Assembly: GCF_963675165.1 (NCBI RefSeq)
Contig: NC_087383.1
Span: forward strand, 5,806,839-5,870,838
Direction: 5' to 3'
Source: Halichondria panicea
Lineage: Eukaryota; Porifera; Demospongiae; Suberitida; Halichondriidae
Length of the DNA: 64,000 bases
Notes under the pieces: generated by a model
Databases searched by the model: none
Told to the model about the DNA's origin: nothing
Seen by the model: the letters and a program-made list of their open reading frames with translations, nothing else
Shown: positions 10,961 to 22,913 of the stretch, piece after piece
How the letters are laid out: every line of letters begins with the position of its first letter
How positions within the stretch are numbered: the stretch's first letter is position 1
Position numbers and translations under genes: made by a program

Positions 10961-12954
10961 TCACCATTGAAGAGTTCCTGCAGCCTCAGGTGTAGACTCA
11001 ACAGAATCATCTCCTGAAATAGAAGTGCCGTTATTAGTAGCTAGGAAATGTTATTATTATACCCATGCATCAAAGTATATTATGATAGAGAAGACAGTAT
11101 CGAACAGCGTGGGTGATGTAATCTATCAGATTACATCACCCACACTTGGATTGGTCAGTATGCAAATTCCAAGCTTGTGACAGATACAGAAAGTCACGTT
11201 ACTCTCCGCATACATCTGATGTACAGTATGCATACGTTCCATACTCTTTCTCTATCATATACTCTTGCATGCATGTATGCACATAAAATTATAAGCACTA
11301 ACATGATAAGTTTTCGTACCTGGATTCCTTACAGTCCGTACAGCCCATTTTGGAGCATCGGCCGGAGGATGAGTCTTGGAAGGCTCACCGTATCGCCTAA
11401 CTTTTTTGGCGACCAGTCCAGCAGGCATAGACTTTTGTTCTTGCCTACCATCCAGATGCTCCATAAATTCATCAAGTTCTGTAATTTTTGTAAATAATTA
11501 TTATGTAACTGCATGAACACTAACTTACTCTGAGAACGCCACAGTAGTCGGTGTTCTACTATTCCATTGGGGTTTTCTGGGTCATCCGATTCCTCTGTCA
11601 TAAAACCTAAATTAAGATGGCGCCAATATCGTTCCATTTCTCTGGGAGTAACCACATTGGCCCTCCTCTGGAATTTCTACACGTACAATCACCATAACTG
11701 TTACCGTCCAATATATTACACAAATCTTACCCTCTCGCGTCGAGAACGATATTTTCTTCGCTTGGACTGCTCCTCAGCAAATTCCTCCTTCCCATCTTGC
11801 TGCTGTAGGTGTTGACGTCGGAGGTTCTCAAAACATCGCTTCACTGCCACTATAAGCTTAAAAGTAAGATATGCCTACTAGCTAAAAAACTTACCTTTGA
11901 TTTCCTTCTCTGAAAATTTGCAATCAGGTTGCTGCGATATCTCTTTGATAATTGCTGTATGCACGAGCTTGTTTTCAGTAGAAGAGAACCTAAAAAATGT
12001 AATCAGTGTCAAAATTTGCTCATTTGTAATTGTTAACACAACTTACATTTGAGACGCAACAAACTGCTTGTCTATAATTATTTGCATGAACAGTAGAGAC
12101 CTTCACCTGATAGTTATTAAGTAATCTTAACGTGACTTGAAAATGCACAGAAGACGTACCGTTAATTCTCTGGTAACTACTCTTTTCCTCTTCCCACTGC
12201 TGCTGTCAGGTGAGCTTGAGCTCAGAGGTGTCTGAGATTCTGTCCTCCATTTCTCTACTTCATCAAGCCTCTGTTGAAGTTGCGACTGCTGATTCTCCAG
12301 GTTTATTTGGCCTTGTAGAACTTGTTGTAGAATGCTTTGCTGATTTTGTAGTAAGGCCATTATACTTCCATCACTTGCACTAGCACCTGCTCCTGTGGAA
12401 AACCGGCTTTGTGGTGTGGTTCGTGGTGTGGTTGGTTCATCTTCAAGTGGATCAAAAGAGCTATTGCTGTGCTGTGGAGATAAACTTCCATCTCTAACCA
12501 TACTCGAGGCCAAGTCACTCAAGCTCATTCCAGGCAAGTAACCTGGAGTTGGATGATCAGCATTGGCTTGAATAGGCTGGAGAGCTCTCCGTTGCGGTTG
12601 GGAACGACCCCTTGGAGTTCCACACACCAAGCTCTGAGCGGCATTAGGTCTTCTTGATGAGGAGTAGAAGCTTTGCGTACCATCAGTGAATGTATGATCT
12701 GTAATATTCAACTTAGTGCCTGCTAAGGATTCAGGGAGAGGAGAGGGCAACAATGAAGGGGACCTCGGCTTTGTTTCCATTAAATACATACTCTGCATGA
12801 TTAAAATAATTATTAATTATGATAAAATGTAGGCCTACGTATGTCTGCTCACCATCATTTCTGCGTCTTCTGCGTCTTGATGGTCATATCCCTTGCTCAT
12901 CAAAATATTAAAGCAGTGATCAGATGATCCTGGGTCTTTAGATGGGCTGCTCAT
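10961..12954 (-). CDS. Intact 8-exon gene of unknown function inside the insertion (442 aa)
   Basis: Exons on the minus strand: 12954-12853, 12792-12160, 12066-12047, 11989-11895, 11849-11731, 11676-11529, 11478-11320 and 11013-10961. All junctions are GT-AG and all phases agree. They give 442 codons from ATG (MSSPSKDPGSSDHCFNIL) to TGA. Residues about 35-170 are Ser/Pro/Thr-rich. Residues about 180-225 form a Gln-rich coiled coil (QNQQSILQQVLQGQ), followed by the basic GKRKR. A helical basic segment follows (EIKVAVKRCFENLRRQH, then RRKYRSRRER). The C-terminal block contains EESDDPE, LLWRSQ, KKVRRYGEPSKTHPP and APKWAV. I do not recognise a named domain. The basic and coiled-coil layout suggests a nucleic-acid-binding, oligomeric protein encoded by a transposon. 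The 20-nt exon is the weakest one. Confidence 0.65.
11109..11143. repeat. Perfect 16-bp hairpin with 3-nt loop
   Basis: GTGGGTGATGTAATCT, loop ATC, then its exact reverse complement. It lies in the last intron of the gene at 10961-12954. It could be a transcribed stem-loop or a small inverted duplication; nothing more can be said from sequence. Confidence 0.85.
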
Positions 12955-13224
12955 GATCTGAAGTAGCAAAATACAAATCTTGATGCGCTTTAATTCATAT
13001 CTGTTCACATGCGACCTCTGACCCCAGATGGAGATTTGATGGCAACCAGTATTTAGTGGAATCCCAGTTCAGTACAGTAGCCCACATGCATACGGTAAGT
13101 GTGTCTAATATCTAGATAAGTATATCTGATATAAGTATACCTGATATACAAAGCGTTTGCCTTCGCATATCATATTATTGAGCCCTCTGTTAAAATAGTT
13201 AGCTAGCTAGCTGTTGTTGTACTA

Positions 13225-13665
13225 GTAGGCAGGAATGTGTGTGTTGTGTTGTGTTTGAGTGTTTCCTGACCGGCGATCTTGCCTCACGGCGGTCTTGTAG
13301 GCAGGAATGTGTGTGTTGTGTTTGAGTGTTTCCTGACCGGCGATCTTGCCTCACGGCGGTCTTGTAGGCAGGAATGTGTGTGTTGTGTTTGAGTGTTTCC
13401 TGACCGGCGATCTTGCCTCACGGCGGTATTGTAGGCAGGAATGTGTGTGTTGTGTTTGAGTGTTTCCTGACCGGCGATCTTGCCTCACGGCGGTCTTGTA
13501 GGCAGGAATGTGTGTGTTGTGTTTGAGTGTTTCCTGACCGGCGATCTTGCCTCACGGCGGTCTTGTAGGCAGGAATGTGTGTGTTGTGTTTGAGTGTTTC
13601 CTGACCGGCGATCTTGCCTCACGGCGGTCTTGTAGGCAGGAATGTGTGTGTGTGTTGTGTTGAGA
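13225..13665. repeat. 67-bp minisatellite, six full units plus a partial
   Basis: Units start at 13225, 13297, 13364, 13431, 13498, 13565 and, partial, 13632. Each begins gtaggcaggaatgtgtgtgt and contains gaccggcgatcttgcctcac. The first unit is 72 bp because of one extra tgttg. Units are nearly identical, so the array is young. It lies between the unknown gene's start and the right end of the insertion. Confidence 0.93.
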
Positions 13666-14006
13666 TCAGGAATAGTTTGCTTATAATAGTTGTGGTTGAT
13701 TATTTTACATGTATACGCTATACTTATATATTATGCTTATTCATTTCGTGTAGGAACCGTGCAAGAACTTTGAATTGAGCTCAAGAACTGTGGCTATAAT
13801 ACTGCATGCTGAGTCTACAGATCATTGTAAACTTTAGATGTCAATTGTAAACTTCATATGTCATTGTAAACTATGTGTAGATTTGAAGTATCCAGCTCTT
13901 CAAGTGTTCAGTGCAGAACACTCCACATATCAGACAAGGCTTTGTACACTACATAGTGCTATGCCCCATTTACAAAATTGTACACTACTGTACACTAGGA
14001 CATCTG

Positions 14007-16502
14007 GCCCTGTGTAAAGGATGCATGCCTATACAGTCCATAGCAAACAATTTGTCATTAGCTTCTGTACCCCCTGAGCTTGCCTGTTTGAACAAACTAG
14101 AAACGAGATTACTCTGCCTAAGAATAGCATTTATGAAAATGGTTGCCCTTCCATCTGGTAAACAAAGGTGTATCCATGGTCCCGCTGTAAATGTTCCAAT
14201 AAGGTTGGACAGTGTTGTTCAAACATTGCCTAGGTTACCTGATCAAAGCCAGCTTGTCCCATTAAAATTCAAAAGAAAATTAGAATGCAAAGGCCATTAT
14301 ATGTATGAATACATTACTCCAGAAAAGATTTTCAGTGCCCTAGACTGGCTTAAAGCAAACCACCCCAATTATGCTAGCATTAAGATTAATGCTGAATGGT
14401 CCAAAAACTCTGAAGAGTTAGACCTAGATTTATTTGATGGCTTAATGAAAAATACTGTTAGTGATTCTGCTACTGCAGGTGACCTTTCTGGTAATAAACT
14501 GGTTAAACCTGTTTGTAATGATGATGTTGCCAGTACTACTATCCCAGATGAAACCTCTTTAAAGGGTGTTAGCACCTCCTTGCCTCCTTGCCTGAAGATA
14601 GAGTGGCCTCAGCATTCCACAGTGCTCACCAACATAGTAATTAATTTTGGTTCCTTTGAAGTTTGCTACTCCCTGCCTAACAGTTGCTTCTAAATGTTAG
14701 AGCAGTTCGCCTCTGGCTGTAATTTGACTATTCATAATGTGCCAGGAGATGGCAATTGTTTATTTTGGTCACTAGCTTACCAGCTAAATACCAAGACTGT
14801 GTGCAGTAGTACTAGTGCCCCTGAACTGAGACAGATGGTAGCCTCTTACATGGAAAACCATAGTGACCATTTCAGCAGCTTTTTAGCTGGATCTCAACCA
14901 TCTAGTAACCCGTATGACAATGATACAGAGGCTCCCACTATTGAAGATTCTTTCATTGATAGTATAACTGATCCTGATTTGCAGTTACTAGCCAGGTGGA
15001 CTAGATATCTTGAAAGGCTTAGACACGGTGCCTGGGGAGATAACCTATGTATAGCAGCAATAGCTGACATCTTTTCGGTAACAATCAATGTGTATGCTGC
15101 GAATGAACAAAGATGTAACGTTCTTACAGTTAAGCCTCAAAATGGGTCTACTTTATTTGAGGTTAATATTGGACTTATATTACAATGGCACTTTGTAGGC
15201 CTTGATGAGGTACCCGAGCTTAATGAGCCTACTATCAGCTTAGGGTCATCTGCAACTACACAGGGTATATCTACCGATGCTGTTGATACTACTAGTTGTG
15301 ATGATGATACTGTATCTCCTGAATTTGAAATTGATGATAAAACATTCGATGAGGGAGATGAGCATACCAGACAAATCACTGGTGGTCCTACAGCTAGTAT
15401 GATGTCCATCGAAAACCCTGAAGCGTTTGCTGAGATTGTCTGCCTAGCACCGGGTGAAAACCAAAAACCATTGTACATAATGTCTGACACTAATTTTGAG
15501 GCTATGAGTAATCCTGACAAGTTTCCATATGGGACTGGGTGTTTTAGTGCCGACAGACCTAAAAAGTTGACTTATCAAAAATACTTTAACCAAAGACTAT
15601 TAAATGTAGACGGTAGGTTTGCTAGTGATACTGACTACTTGTTTACTGCCAAGTACATAGTAGAGGCCAAAAAAATACAAGGTGACTGTAATCATTTCAT
15701 TTTTAGACAAAAGCCTGGTAGCCTCACAGCTAGTCAAGCTAGAGATGACTCGTTCGTGAGCCAATGTCTACGTAGAGATAAAGCGTATCGTTTCATGAAA
15801 AACATACGAGGATCTCCCCCATATTACCAGAAAACCTTCTTTGAAATGTTGGCTATGATTCGGCAGCTAGGTACATCTACGTGGTTTTTTACATTAACAG
15901 CAGCAGATATGAAATGGCCCGATATCATTCAAACCATAGCCCGACAGTATGGTCAAAATTACACGGATGATGAGGTAGCTGCCTTTTCATTTGATGAAAA
16001 GTCAAAATGGATTAGGCGTAACCCAGTTACTGCAGCTAGGCACTTTCAATACCGTTTAAACACATTCTTTAATGAATTTTTAAAGTCCCCAGCTAAGCCT
16101 CTCGGTGAAATTGTAGACTATGCAGTTAGGATCGAGTTTCAAGCTAGAGGTTCTCCTCACGCACACTGTGTGCTTTGGGTAAAAGATGCCCCCAAATTTG
16201 AAGAAGCCGAAGTGTGTGACTTCATTGATCAGTATGTTTCTGTGTCCATACCTGATAGTGGTAAACTAAGAGACTTGGTGTTGCAGCTACAGCAGCATAG
16301 GCATTCCTCATATTGCAAGAGAAACCAAACCTGTCGCTTTAATTTCCCACACCCTCCTAGTGATGAAACTTTGATAGCAGAGGAGAAGCACAAAGATCGA
16401 ACTGATTGTGTAGAAACTTTGAAAGGTGTGCGTAAAGTACTAACAGAAGGCGATTGTGACGACTTCACAATTGACGATGTGCTAGCTAAAGCTATAACGT
16501 AA
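14007..16502 (+). pseudogene. Helentron polyprotein, middle part (DUF6570 end, OTU, Rep)
   Basis: From 14007 the DUF6570 domain resumes (CKGCMPIQSIANN, then FMKMVALPSGKQR). An in-frame TAA at 14691-14693 interrupts the frame. From 14694 the same frame continues with an OTU cysteine-protease domain (GDGNCLFWSL, the catalytic Asp/Cys block, near 14745). A Helitron-like N-terminal domain follows, including FFTLTAADMKWPD. The HUH motif of the rolling-circle Rep nuclease is SPHAHCVLWV at about 16150-16180. The frame ends at TAA 16500-16502 after a one-base shift. Helentron Rep proteins nick DNA to start rolling-circle transposition. This copy cannot make it in one piece. Confidence 0.9.
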
Positions 16503-19019
16503 CTCAGTCTGAATACAAGGAAGCATTAGCAGTGTCTGCAAATCGTTTTTGTTATTGTGCTTAAGCGTAAACCAAATGAATGCAACGTTAACAATTACAA
16601 TCCGCATGTACTACGAGCTTGGCAAGCTAACATGGATATACAGTATGTCCTCAATGGCTATGCTTGTGTGATGTATATAGCTTCGTACATAATGAAAACA
16701 GATAGAGCCATGGGTGAACTCTTGAAGCGTGTAGCAAACGAGACTAGAACCGAAGACCTTAAGACCCAATTAAAAAAAGTAGGTTCAGCGTTTCTTACAC
16801 ACAGGGAAGTCAGTGCCCAAGAAGCAGTTTATAGAATACTACCACTCCCCATGAAAAGGATGAGCAGGACTGTATTGTTTATTGATACCAATCCCAAAAA
16901 GACAGAATCGGTGTATTAAAGCCTTCTTCTGCAATCGAGAACCTTGATGATGATGATGACCCTAACGTATTTTGTAAGAACCTAGTAGAGAGGTATCAAC
17001 ACAGACCAATTGAGCTTGCAAATATATCTCTAGCCGATTTTGCTGCTAATTATAGTACCGAATATAAAGTCGTTGACGACGATACTGGTGACACTGATGT
17101 ACTTCCATCTGATGCCAACAGTACTAAGAATACACCACGTAAAAATTACACTCACAGGTGGATTCGGTAAAATGAATAAACGTAATCTGGAAGCAATCAT
17201 AAGGTTCACAAAGTACAATAAAGAGAAAGACCCCAGTAACTGGTATAGAGCCAAATTGATGCTTTATTTCCCATGGTACAGTGAAGAAACAGATTTGTTA
17301 GGTGGCTATTCAACCTTTGAAGAGCATTTCCGTAATGTCCAATCGTCTGTGATAGCTAATGAGAAAAAGTACACACTGTCTGACGTAGAAAACATTGAAA
17401 TTGATGAGGATGGCCCCCCACAGCATGCTTGGGATCAAGTAGCACCGGGTACTGAAGCTGACAGAGCCCAACATGAAGCTGAAGGTCCTGAAACTCTAAC
17501 AGATTTGTCTGAGCAAGACGTTAGGGACAATAGTGCATTGTTTACGTCCACTACCTCTAGTAGCTTACATGTGCGCTATGAAGGCGTAGCTAATCATGGG
17601 GAAATTCCACCTGATAAATACAGAAAGCTTTTAAGAGGTCTTAACAGCAAGCAAAAACAAATTGTCATGTTTCACCGCAATTGGTGCAAGAAAGCTGTGA
17701 TAGCATTAAAGCATGGTAAACCCATTGAGCCATACCGTGTGTGTTTGTGAGTGGCCCTGGAGGTGTAGGAAAGACGCATGTTATCAAACTGATACATTCT
17801 GATACTGTTAAATTGCTTAGGTTGTCTGGCACAATAGAACCTGACGATGTTACAGTTTTGCTTACAGCCCCCACTGGTGCAGCAGCATTTATTATAGGTG
17901 GTATGACGTTACATTCTGCTCTTGTACTATAGGTACCAGTAGATACAGTGGTTTTCAGCCTCTCAATCACGATCGTTTAAACTCCCTACGAAGTAAATTG
18001 TCTAAGTTAGCACTACTGATCATTGACGAAATAAGCATGGTTGGTTCCAACATGTTGCTAGAAGTGCACAAGAGACTAGAGCAAATCAAAGCTGTCATGC
18101 CGGATAGGAGTACTTTTGGTGGTGTCAGTATATTAGCAGTAGGAGATCTTTTTCAATTACCCCCTGTCTGTCAAACACCTGTTTTTAGTGTCGTCAACGA
18201 TAGTTATGCTAAACTATACAACTCTGGTTCATTGTGGTTAGATGAATTTCAAATGATTGAGCTAGATGAGATTATGAGGCAAAAGGGTGACTCGGTATTT
18301 TGTGAACTTTTGTGTAGGATTAGAACGGCTACACACAATGACAATGACGTCGCTGTGCTAAAGTCCAGGGAAATTACTCCTCAAATGCCCAATTACCCAA
18401 ACCATGCTCTACATGTGTATAGACTCAATGCTGATGTTGATGAGCGTAACATAACCATGTTGATTGAATGCCTTGGTTCCAGAAAGTCAGCAATATTCAA
18501 TAAAGTCTTGCGATTCTAGAGCTGGTCAAACTAGCCACATCAACTTGTCAACCCTGTCTGCCAAGAGATCAGAAACTGGTGGCCTACACGGCATTTTGAA
18601 AATTGCAATTGGTGCCAGAGTTATGCTAACAACCAATGTTGACGTAGCAGATGGGCTAGTTAATGGTGCTAGAGGTGAAATAGTCAATATAGTGATGGGT
18701 GCTGGTAAGGTTACACACATTCTTGTAAATTTTGATCACCCTAATGTTGGAGCTAAGGCCAGACAAGGTAGTCAATTTTTGCAAACATTCCCAACTGCTG
18801 TTCCACTAGTAAAACACGAAGCTATTTTTAAGGCTAAAGGTAAACAAGGCTCTGAAATTACTCGGTTACAGTTCCCATTGACTCTATAGCTTGGGCCACT
18901 ACTATACATAAGGTACAAGGTTTAACACTCGATGAAATTGTGGTAGACATGAAAGGTAGCCGCTTTAGCTCTGGTCAAGCCTATATGTAGCATTCAGTCG
19001 TGTTAAAAAGCTTGAAGGT
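16503..19019 (+). pseudogene. Helentron polyprotein, Rep tyrosine and PIF1-type helicase part, frameshifted
   Basis: After a shift near 16502 and another in a T-run near 16548, the Rep C-terminus appears, with the paired-tyrosine motif YIASYIMK near 16676. Shifts near 16890, 17170, 17748 and 17930 follow. The helicase has Walker A SGPGGVGKTH (17746-17780), Walker B LLIIDEISMV (about 18010-18040), motif III GDLFQLPP (about 18140) and a late motif GARVMLTTNVDVADGLVNG (18610-18665). IHKVQGLT (about 18905) and QAY(V)AFSRV follow, with more shifts near 18470, 18885 and 18985. Known Helitron helicases unwind the donor strand. With about eight frame breaks in this part, the copy is dead. Confidence 0.9.
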
Positions 19020-19805
19020 TTGCATATATTGAACTTTAATGAGAAGGTTATTAAAGCGAGTGATGACGTCAAGACTGAAATGTCTAGATTAAATGATAGG
19101 GTACTCAGCCCTTTGTCCGTTGACACATGTCCTGAAGATTACATCACAATTACATTACTCAATGTGAGATCGCTGCTAGCTAAAGTACCAGACATTGAAT
19201 GTGATAAATTATTTACTTCAGCTGGAATTCACTGTTTTACTGAAACATGGTTGCAGTCCGGAATAGCCAGTCCATTAATACATACAAACCATCAATTTTT
19301 AAGACTCGATAGTGTTTCTGGTGATAGAAAAGGTGGGGTTTTGATTAGTTTGCCTGAAAATATAGAAATACTGAACTCTTATGCTTGTGACGTAGATGGT
19401 GTTGCAATAGAAATGCTATGTGCTCTGCTTCAACTACCTAATGGACAAGCCATTCATTTAACTCTTGTGTACCGATCTCCAAGTGTATCAATGAACGATT
19501 TATTAGGCTACATGTATCCCCTGTTGCAGCACCTAAAAAGCTTTAATGTATCTATTGTCCTAGGTGACTTTAATGTGGACATTCTAACTAACACTAATTC
19601 ACAATTAGAAGTATTAATGCTTCGTCATGGTTATTCTCAGCTAGTGCACACTCCCACTACAGACAACGGTACTCTTATAGACCATGTATATTGCAATAGC
19701 CTAGCACCAGAGCGTGTTCATACAAAGATTACTGATGTGTACTACTCGGATCACGATGCAGTTCTCTGCTCCATTCCCCTCGAATCTATCAGTCTAACTA
19801 CGTGA
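19020..19805 (+). pseudogene. Helentron C-terminal endonuclease/exonuclease/phosphatase domain
   Basis: Open for 261 codons. Contains ITITLLNVRSLLAK (N-terminal NxRS block), FTETWL (catalytic Glu), LVYRSPS, IVLGDFNVDI (GDFN), LIDHVYCN and the final YYSDHDAVLCSI (SDHxxV). This is a complete AP-endonuclease-like EEP domain. Its presence after the helicase identifies the element as a Helentron and not a canonical Helitron. It is joined to the helicase through LPSVD-type linker sequence and is intact, although the upstream parts are not. Confidence 0.88.
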
Positions 19806-19967
19806 CCTGTACACTTAGTGAGTATTTGAGGCTATATAGCTCAACTTACTTACATTACTGAATATTTCTGAATAATACGAGTTTGAGGCACCTATAATTA
19901 TTCTTGTGTATGTCCACACTCTGACCATGTTCTATGCTATACCTTCTCTGAGACAAATTTGCTAATT

Positions 19968-20029
19968 GGTTGAAACCAGTGCATTTTATACAGCCTCTTC
20001 AGCTAGATTATCTCTGCCTGGTTTCAACC
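19968..20029. repeat. 12-bp perfect inverted repeat downstream of the Helentron gene
   Basis: GGTTGAAACCAG (19968-19979) pairs with CTGGTTTCAACC (20018-20029) over a 38-nt loop, 160 bp after the endonuclease stop. Helentrons usually end with a short hairpin near the 3' terminus. This may be part of that end, though I could not locate the exact terminus. Confidence 0.6.
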
Positions 20030-20087
20030 GTAACTTTAGCATTCGTTGTACGCTTGTATACTTTTTCTGGCTTGGCCAATCTGTTAA

Positions 20088-20335
20088 TCTATGACTCAAA
20101 TGACTCAAAGTTTCCAATCTGTTTTGCTGTTAGTCTATGACTCTAAGACTCAAATGACTCAAAGTTTCCAATCTGTTTTGCTGTTAGTCTATGACTCTAA
20201 GACTCAAATGACTCAAAGTTTCCAATCTGTTTTGCTGTTAATCTATGACTCTATGACTCAAATGACTCCTATGACTCCTATGACTCCTATGACTCAAATG
20301 ACTCAAAGTTTACTAAGTGTTCAATTAACTGTTCC
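20088..20335. repeat. 54-bp minisatellite followed by 9-bp repeats
   Basis: Three near-identical 54-bp units containing caaagtttccaatctgtttt and tagtctatgactctaagact. They are followed by atgactcct repeated three times and atgactcaa twice. Tandem repeats near termini are usual in Helentrons, so this probably belongs to the 3' part of the element. Confidence 0.9.
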
Positions 20336-20340
20336 TGGTT

Positions 20341-21006
20341 CCTGTTGAAGACTAAGAATGTCTACCGCTGCAGTGAGTTAAATCCAACCATGGTGAGTGT
20401 ATACATTTGTAATTATATCATCTTTAGCATATAGTGTCAAGAGTATGTGTACAGTGTCATAATTATAGCTGTTTGCCTATATGCTCCATTACCAATTCTA
20501 CAGGTATAGTTTTTGTTTTATTGTGTATAATGCTATACTATATACAAACATCCTTCATATCTTTTTCTTATATACACACACTAAGGGCCATCTTCGACTT
20601 GTAGTCCCAAGAAAATAATTATTGATGAACACTGGCTAATGTAACGATTTCAATTTATTAATGGCTGTCTCGACATACTACAACTGTATACATTGTACGC
20701 AAGAATTCTAACTATGATAAAATGGCTCTGCGACACTCAAAAATTGAAGAAAATTAATGAACGAACTATACTTGCATAGAGACCTCAATCTGATAGCTGT
20801 CTTCGACGCACAGTTTGTGGCAGATAACAAACATACATCATACGCAAGAAAATCGATAAAACTATGAACTATGATTATATAAGAGTGATACAGCAAAAAT
20901 AGATGTTGCTATCCTGTTTCTACCTTCGAGCAATGCTCCCTACTTGAATTTGGCACTTTTAATTTTGACAGCCTTCCAAAAGCCACATGGTCAGTCACTT
21001 TCGGCC
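20341..21006. other. AT-rich stretch, no gene recognised
   Basis: After the minisatellite the sequence is AT-rich with no open frame above about 60 codons that looks real. The Helentron 3' end probably lies near its start. Confidence 0.4.
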
Positions 21007-21738
21007 TAGCCTCGAGACCAGGCCGATTAAAATACGGCCTGGTCTCTATTGCATGGGTGATAGTGCACATGCGCAAACTGAGTTCCCCAGAATCTGGGGA
21101 ATTCGTTCACGTTAGTAAACCTTTGTAAAATTATACCGTAAACTAGTTTGTTGACTAGTTTCTTTCCGTATTATTTTTAACAAATACTTGTCTCCTGTGG
21201 CTTTATGCCCTCTATTGTGTTGTCAAGAAGGCTTACACACTTGTCTAAAGCCAAAAGAAGCTCTCTACGATGGTCCTATGGTTGCAGTTGGAAGCACAAA
21301 GTCAAAGACTTGCCATAGTCTGTCAGAAACCCTTTTAAGTCTTTAAAGTCTGTCTCCTGTGAAGCTGTGGCTTATGTTCTGTATTGCGTTGTCGAGAAGG
21401 TTTACACACTATTCTGAAAACATAAGAGGCTCACATCTACCTCTACGATGACCCTATGGTTGCAGTTGGAAGCACAAAGTCAAAGACTTGCCATAGTCTG
21501 TCAGAAACCCAGTTCAAAACATGATGACCATACAACCATCATAGAGGTAGATGAGAGCCTCTTCCGGCTTCGTGTACAAGCCTTCTCAACACAACACCAT
21601 AGAGAAGGCCACAGCTAGTTAGCTAGCTAGGCTATAAAAAGCTTCATATAGTACATGGGCGTGGACGGCCACGCCTATAATTAATTACCCATGCAATAGG
21701 TACCAGGCCGTATTTTAATCGGCCTGGATTCGAGGCTA
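21007..21738. mobile_element. Inverted-repeat element with tagcctcga...ccaggccg termini
   Basis: Left end tagcctcgagaccaggccg and right end cggcctggattcgaggcta are inverted, with attaaaatacggcctggt just inside. Internally there are two direct repeats ending in tggttgcagttggaagcaca (about 21270 and 21460), then an inverted partial copy. A related copy lies at 60108-60664 and a partial one at 61032-61290. Non-coding. Confidence 0.75.
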
Positions 21739-22400
21739 CTTTCGGCCTGAAGCCATGTTTATACGTGCAGTCAATTTCGCTTTTATTTATTTATTATTAC
21801 AACTATTTTCAGAATTTATTTATACGTCCTTTTTTACACTTACTTTTGTTATACTATTTCTCTTATTTATTAAACTACCATTACTACATCAACACTTACT
21901 TACTATTTCTTAATTATTATTTTTGTTTTTTAAACTACCATTACATCATCATTTTTTACACTTACTTTTCCCGTTTGTTCGACATCTGCGTGTCATCCGT
22001 GTGTTAAACACACATTCCTGTACTTTAACCTAAGGAATGTGTGTCTACTTTGACACGCGGATGTCGTACCTCCTCTGATTTCTCGTTATCCATTTCTAAA
22101 CTACCATTACATCATCATAATTATTCAGTCACTGATCCCTTATTATAACACACCATCTAAACTACCATTACATCATTGTTCATCATGTACGTCCAGTCAT
22201 CCCACATGATTCGTCGTAATAATAAATATTATTCACTATGATAATGCAATTGTTTGCCGAGGGTTAGCACTTCAGTGCTCTAGTTATTGAGTGTCTGGAT
22301 TCATAGATAAGGAGTACTGTATTCATTGTGGCCTCTGAGATATGGTCACCTCAATGTACACAGCCATTCAATGTACACAGCCATTCCACCAAATGTTCAC
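21739..22400. other. AT-rich stretch with short local repeats
   Basis: Repeated aaactaccattac blocks (21878, 21939, 22097, 22156) and an inverted pair around 21985-22065 (acatctgcgtgtc against gacacgcggatgt). No coding feature. The block gcacttcagtgctc at 22265 also occurs inverted near 5550 and 6510. Confidence 0.5.
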
Positions 22401-22913
22401 CACTTAGTAAACCACAGATAAGGAATTGGAAACGGAAGTCCCTCAAAATAATGTTCACCACTTAGTAAACAATAGTTTATAGAGTTAGAGAAGTTACATT
22501 GAATCTGCAATGGATCCTCGAAACTATTCGCGCTACTTATGAACGAGGCTGTTAAGCAATTAATTTTTGCCGGGTAACTCCTTGAAAGTTGTGTTTTTCC
22601 TCGAGACATCATCTGTTTATAACACGCCTAGTCCGTCAGCCACATGTAGTACTTATAAATACTGACAACGTACACCCAGTAAAAAAGATAAATTAGCTAG
22701 TAAAGTCATAAGTTCCCAAGGCTGTTTTAGAGCGTGCTAGTTATAACTACTACAATAGGTATAGACCTTGAAATAATTATAAGTAAGTTGCACGGACTAA
22801 GCAGCTATTTGTAGTTTATTATGCACTGTGTGTAGAAATAGGTATTGTTGTGGCTCCATTAAACCACAGCGTAGCGCGGATGTTACTCGAGGGTACCTTC
22901 GTTTCCAACCCCT

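Larger units (their letters stand above)
10537..14006. mobile_element. 3.47-kb insertion in the Helentron, carrying an intact gene
   Basis: Flanked by the 7-bp repeat GCCCTGT and cleanly interrupting DUF6570. I see no perfect terminal inverted repeat. Subterminal agtttaca/tgtaaact motifs lie in opposite orientation: 10577-10612 on the left, 13827-13873 on the right. There are also several gtacac motifs at each end. It holds one 8-exon minus-strand gene (10961-12954), a 36-bp hairpin and a 67-bp minisatellite. A 7-bp duplication fits few transposon superfamilies. No transposase was recognised, so it may be non-autonomous or mobilised by an unrecognised protein. Confidence 0.7.

Noticed and set aside
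11567-11815. Plus-strand frames across the insertion gene
   Set aside because: Antisense of exons 5 and 6 of the spliced minus-strand gene, whose splice phases agree.
13225-13665. CRISPR array
   Set aside because: The 67-bp units are directly adjacent, with no variable spacers, and the context is eukaryotic.
20091-20348. Repetitive MTQSFQSVLLLVYDSK-type frame
   Set aside because: Product of the 54-bp minisatellite, whose period is a multiple of three.
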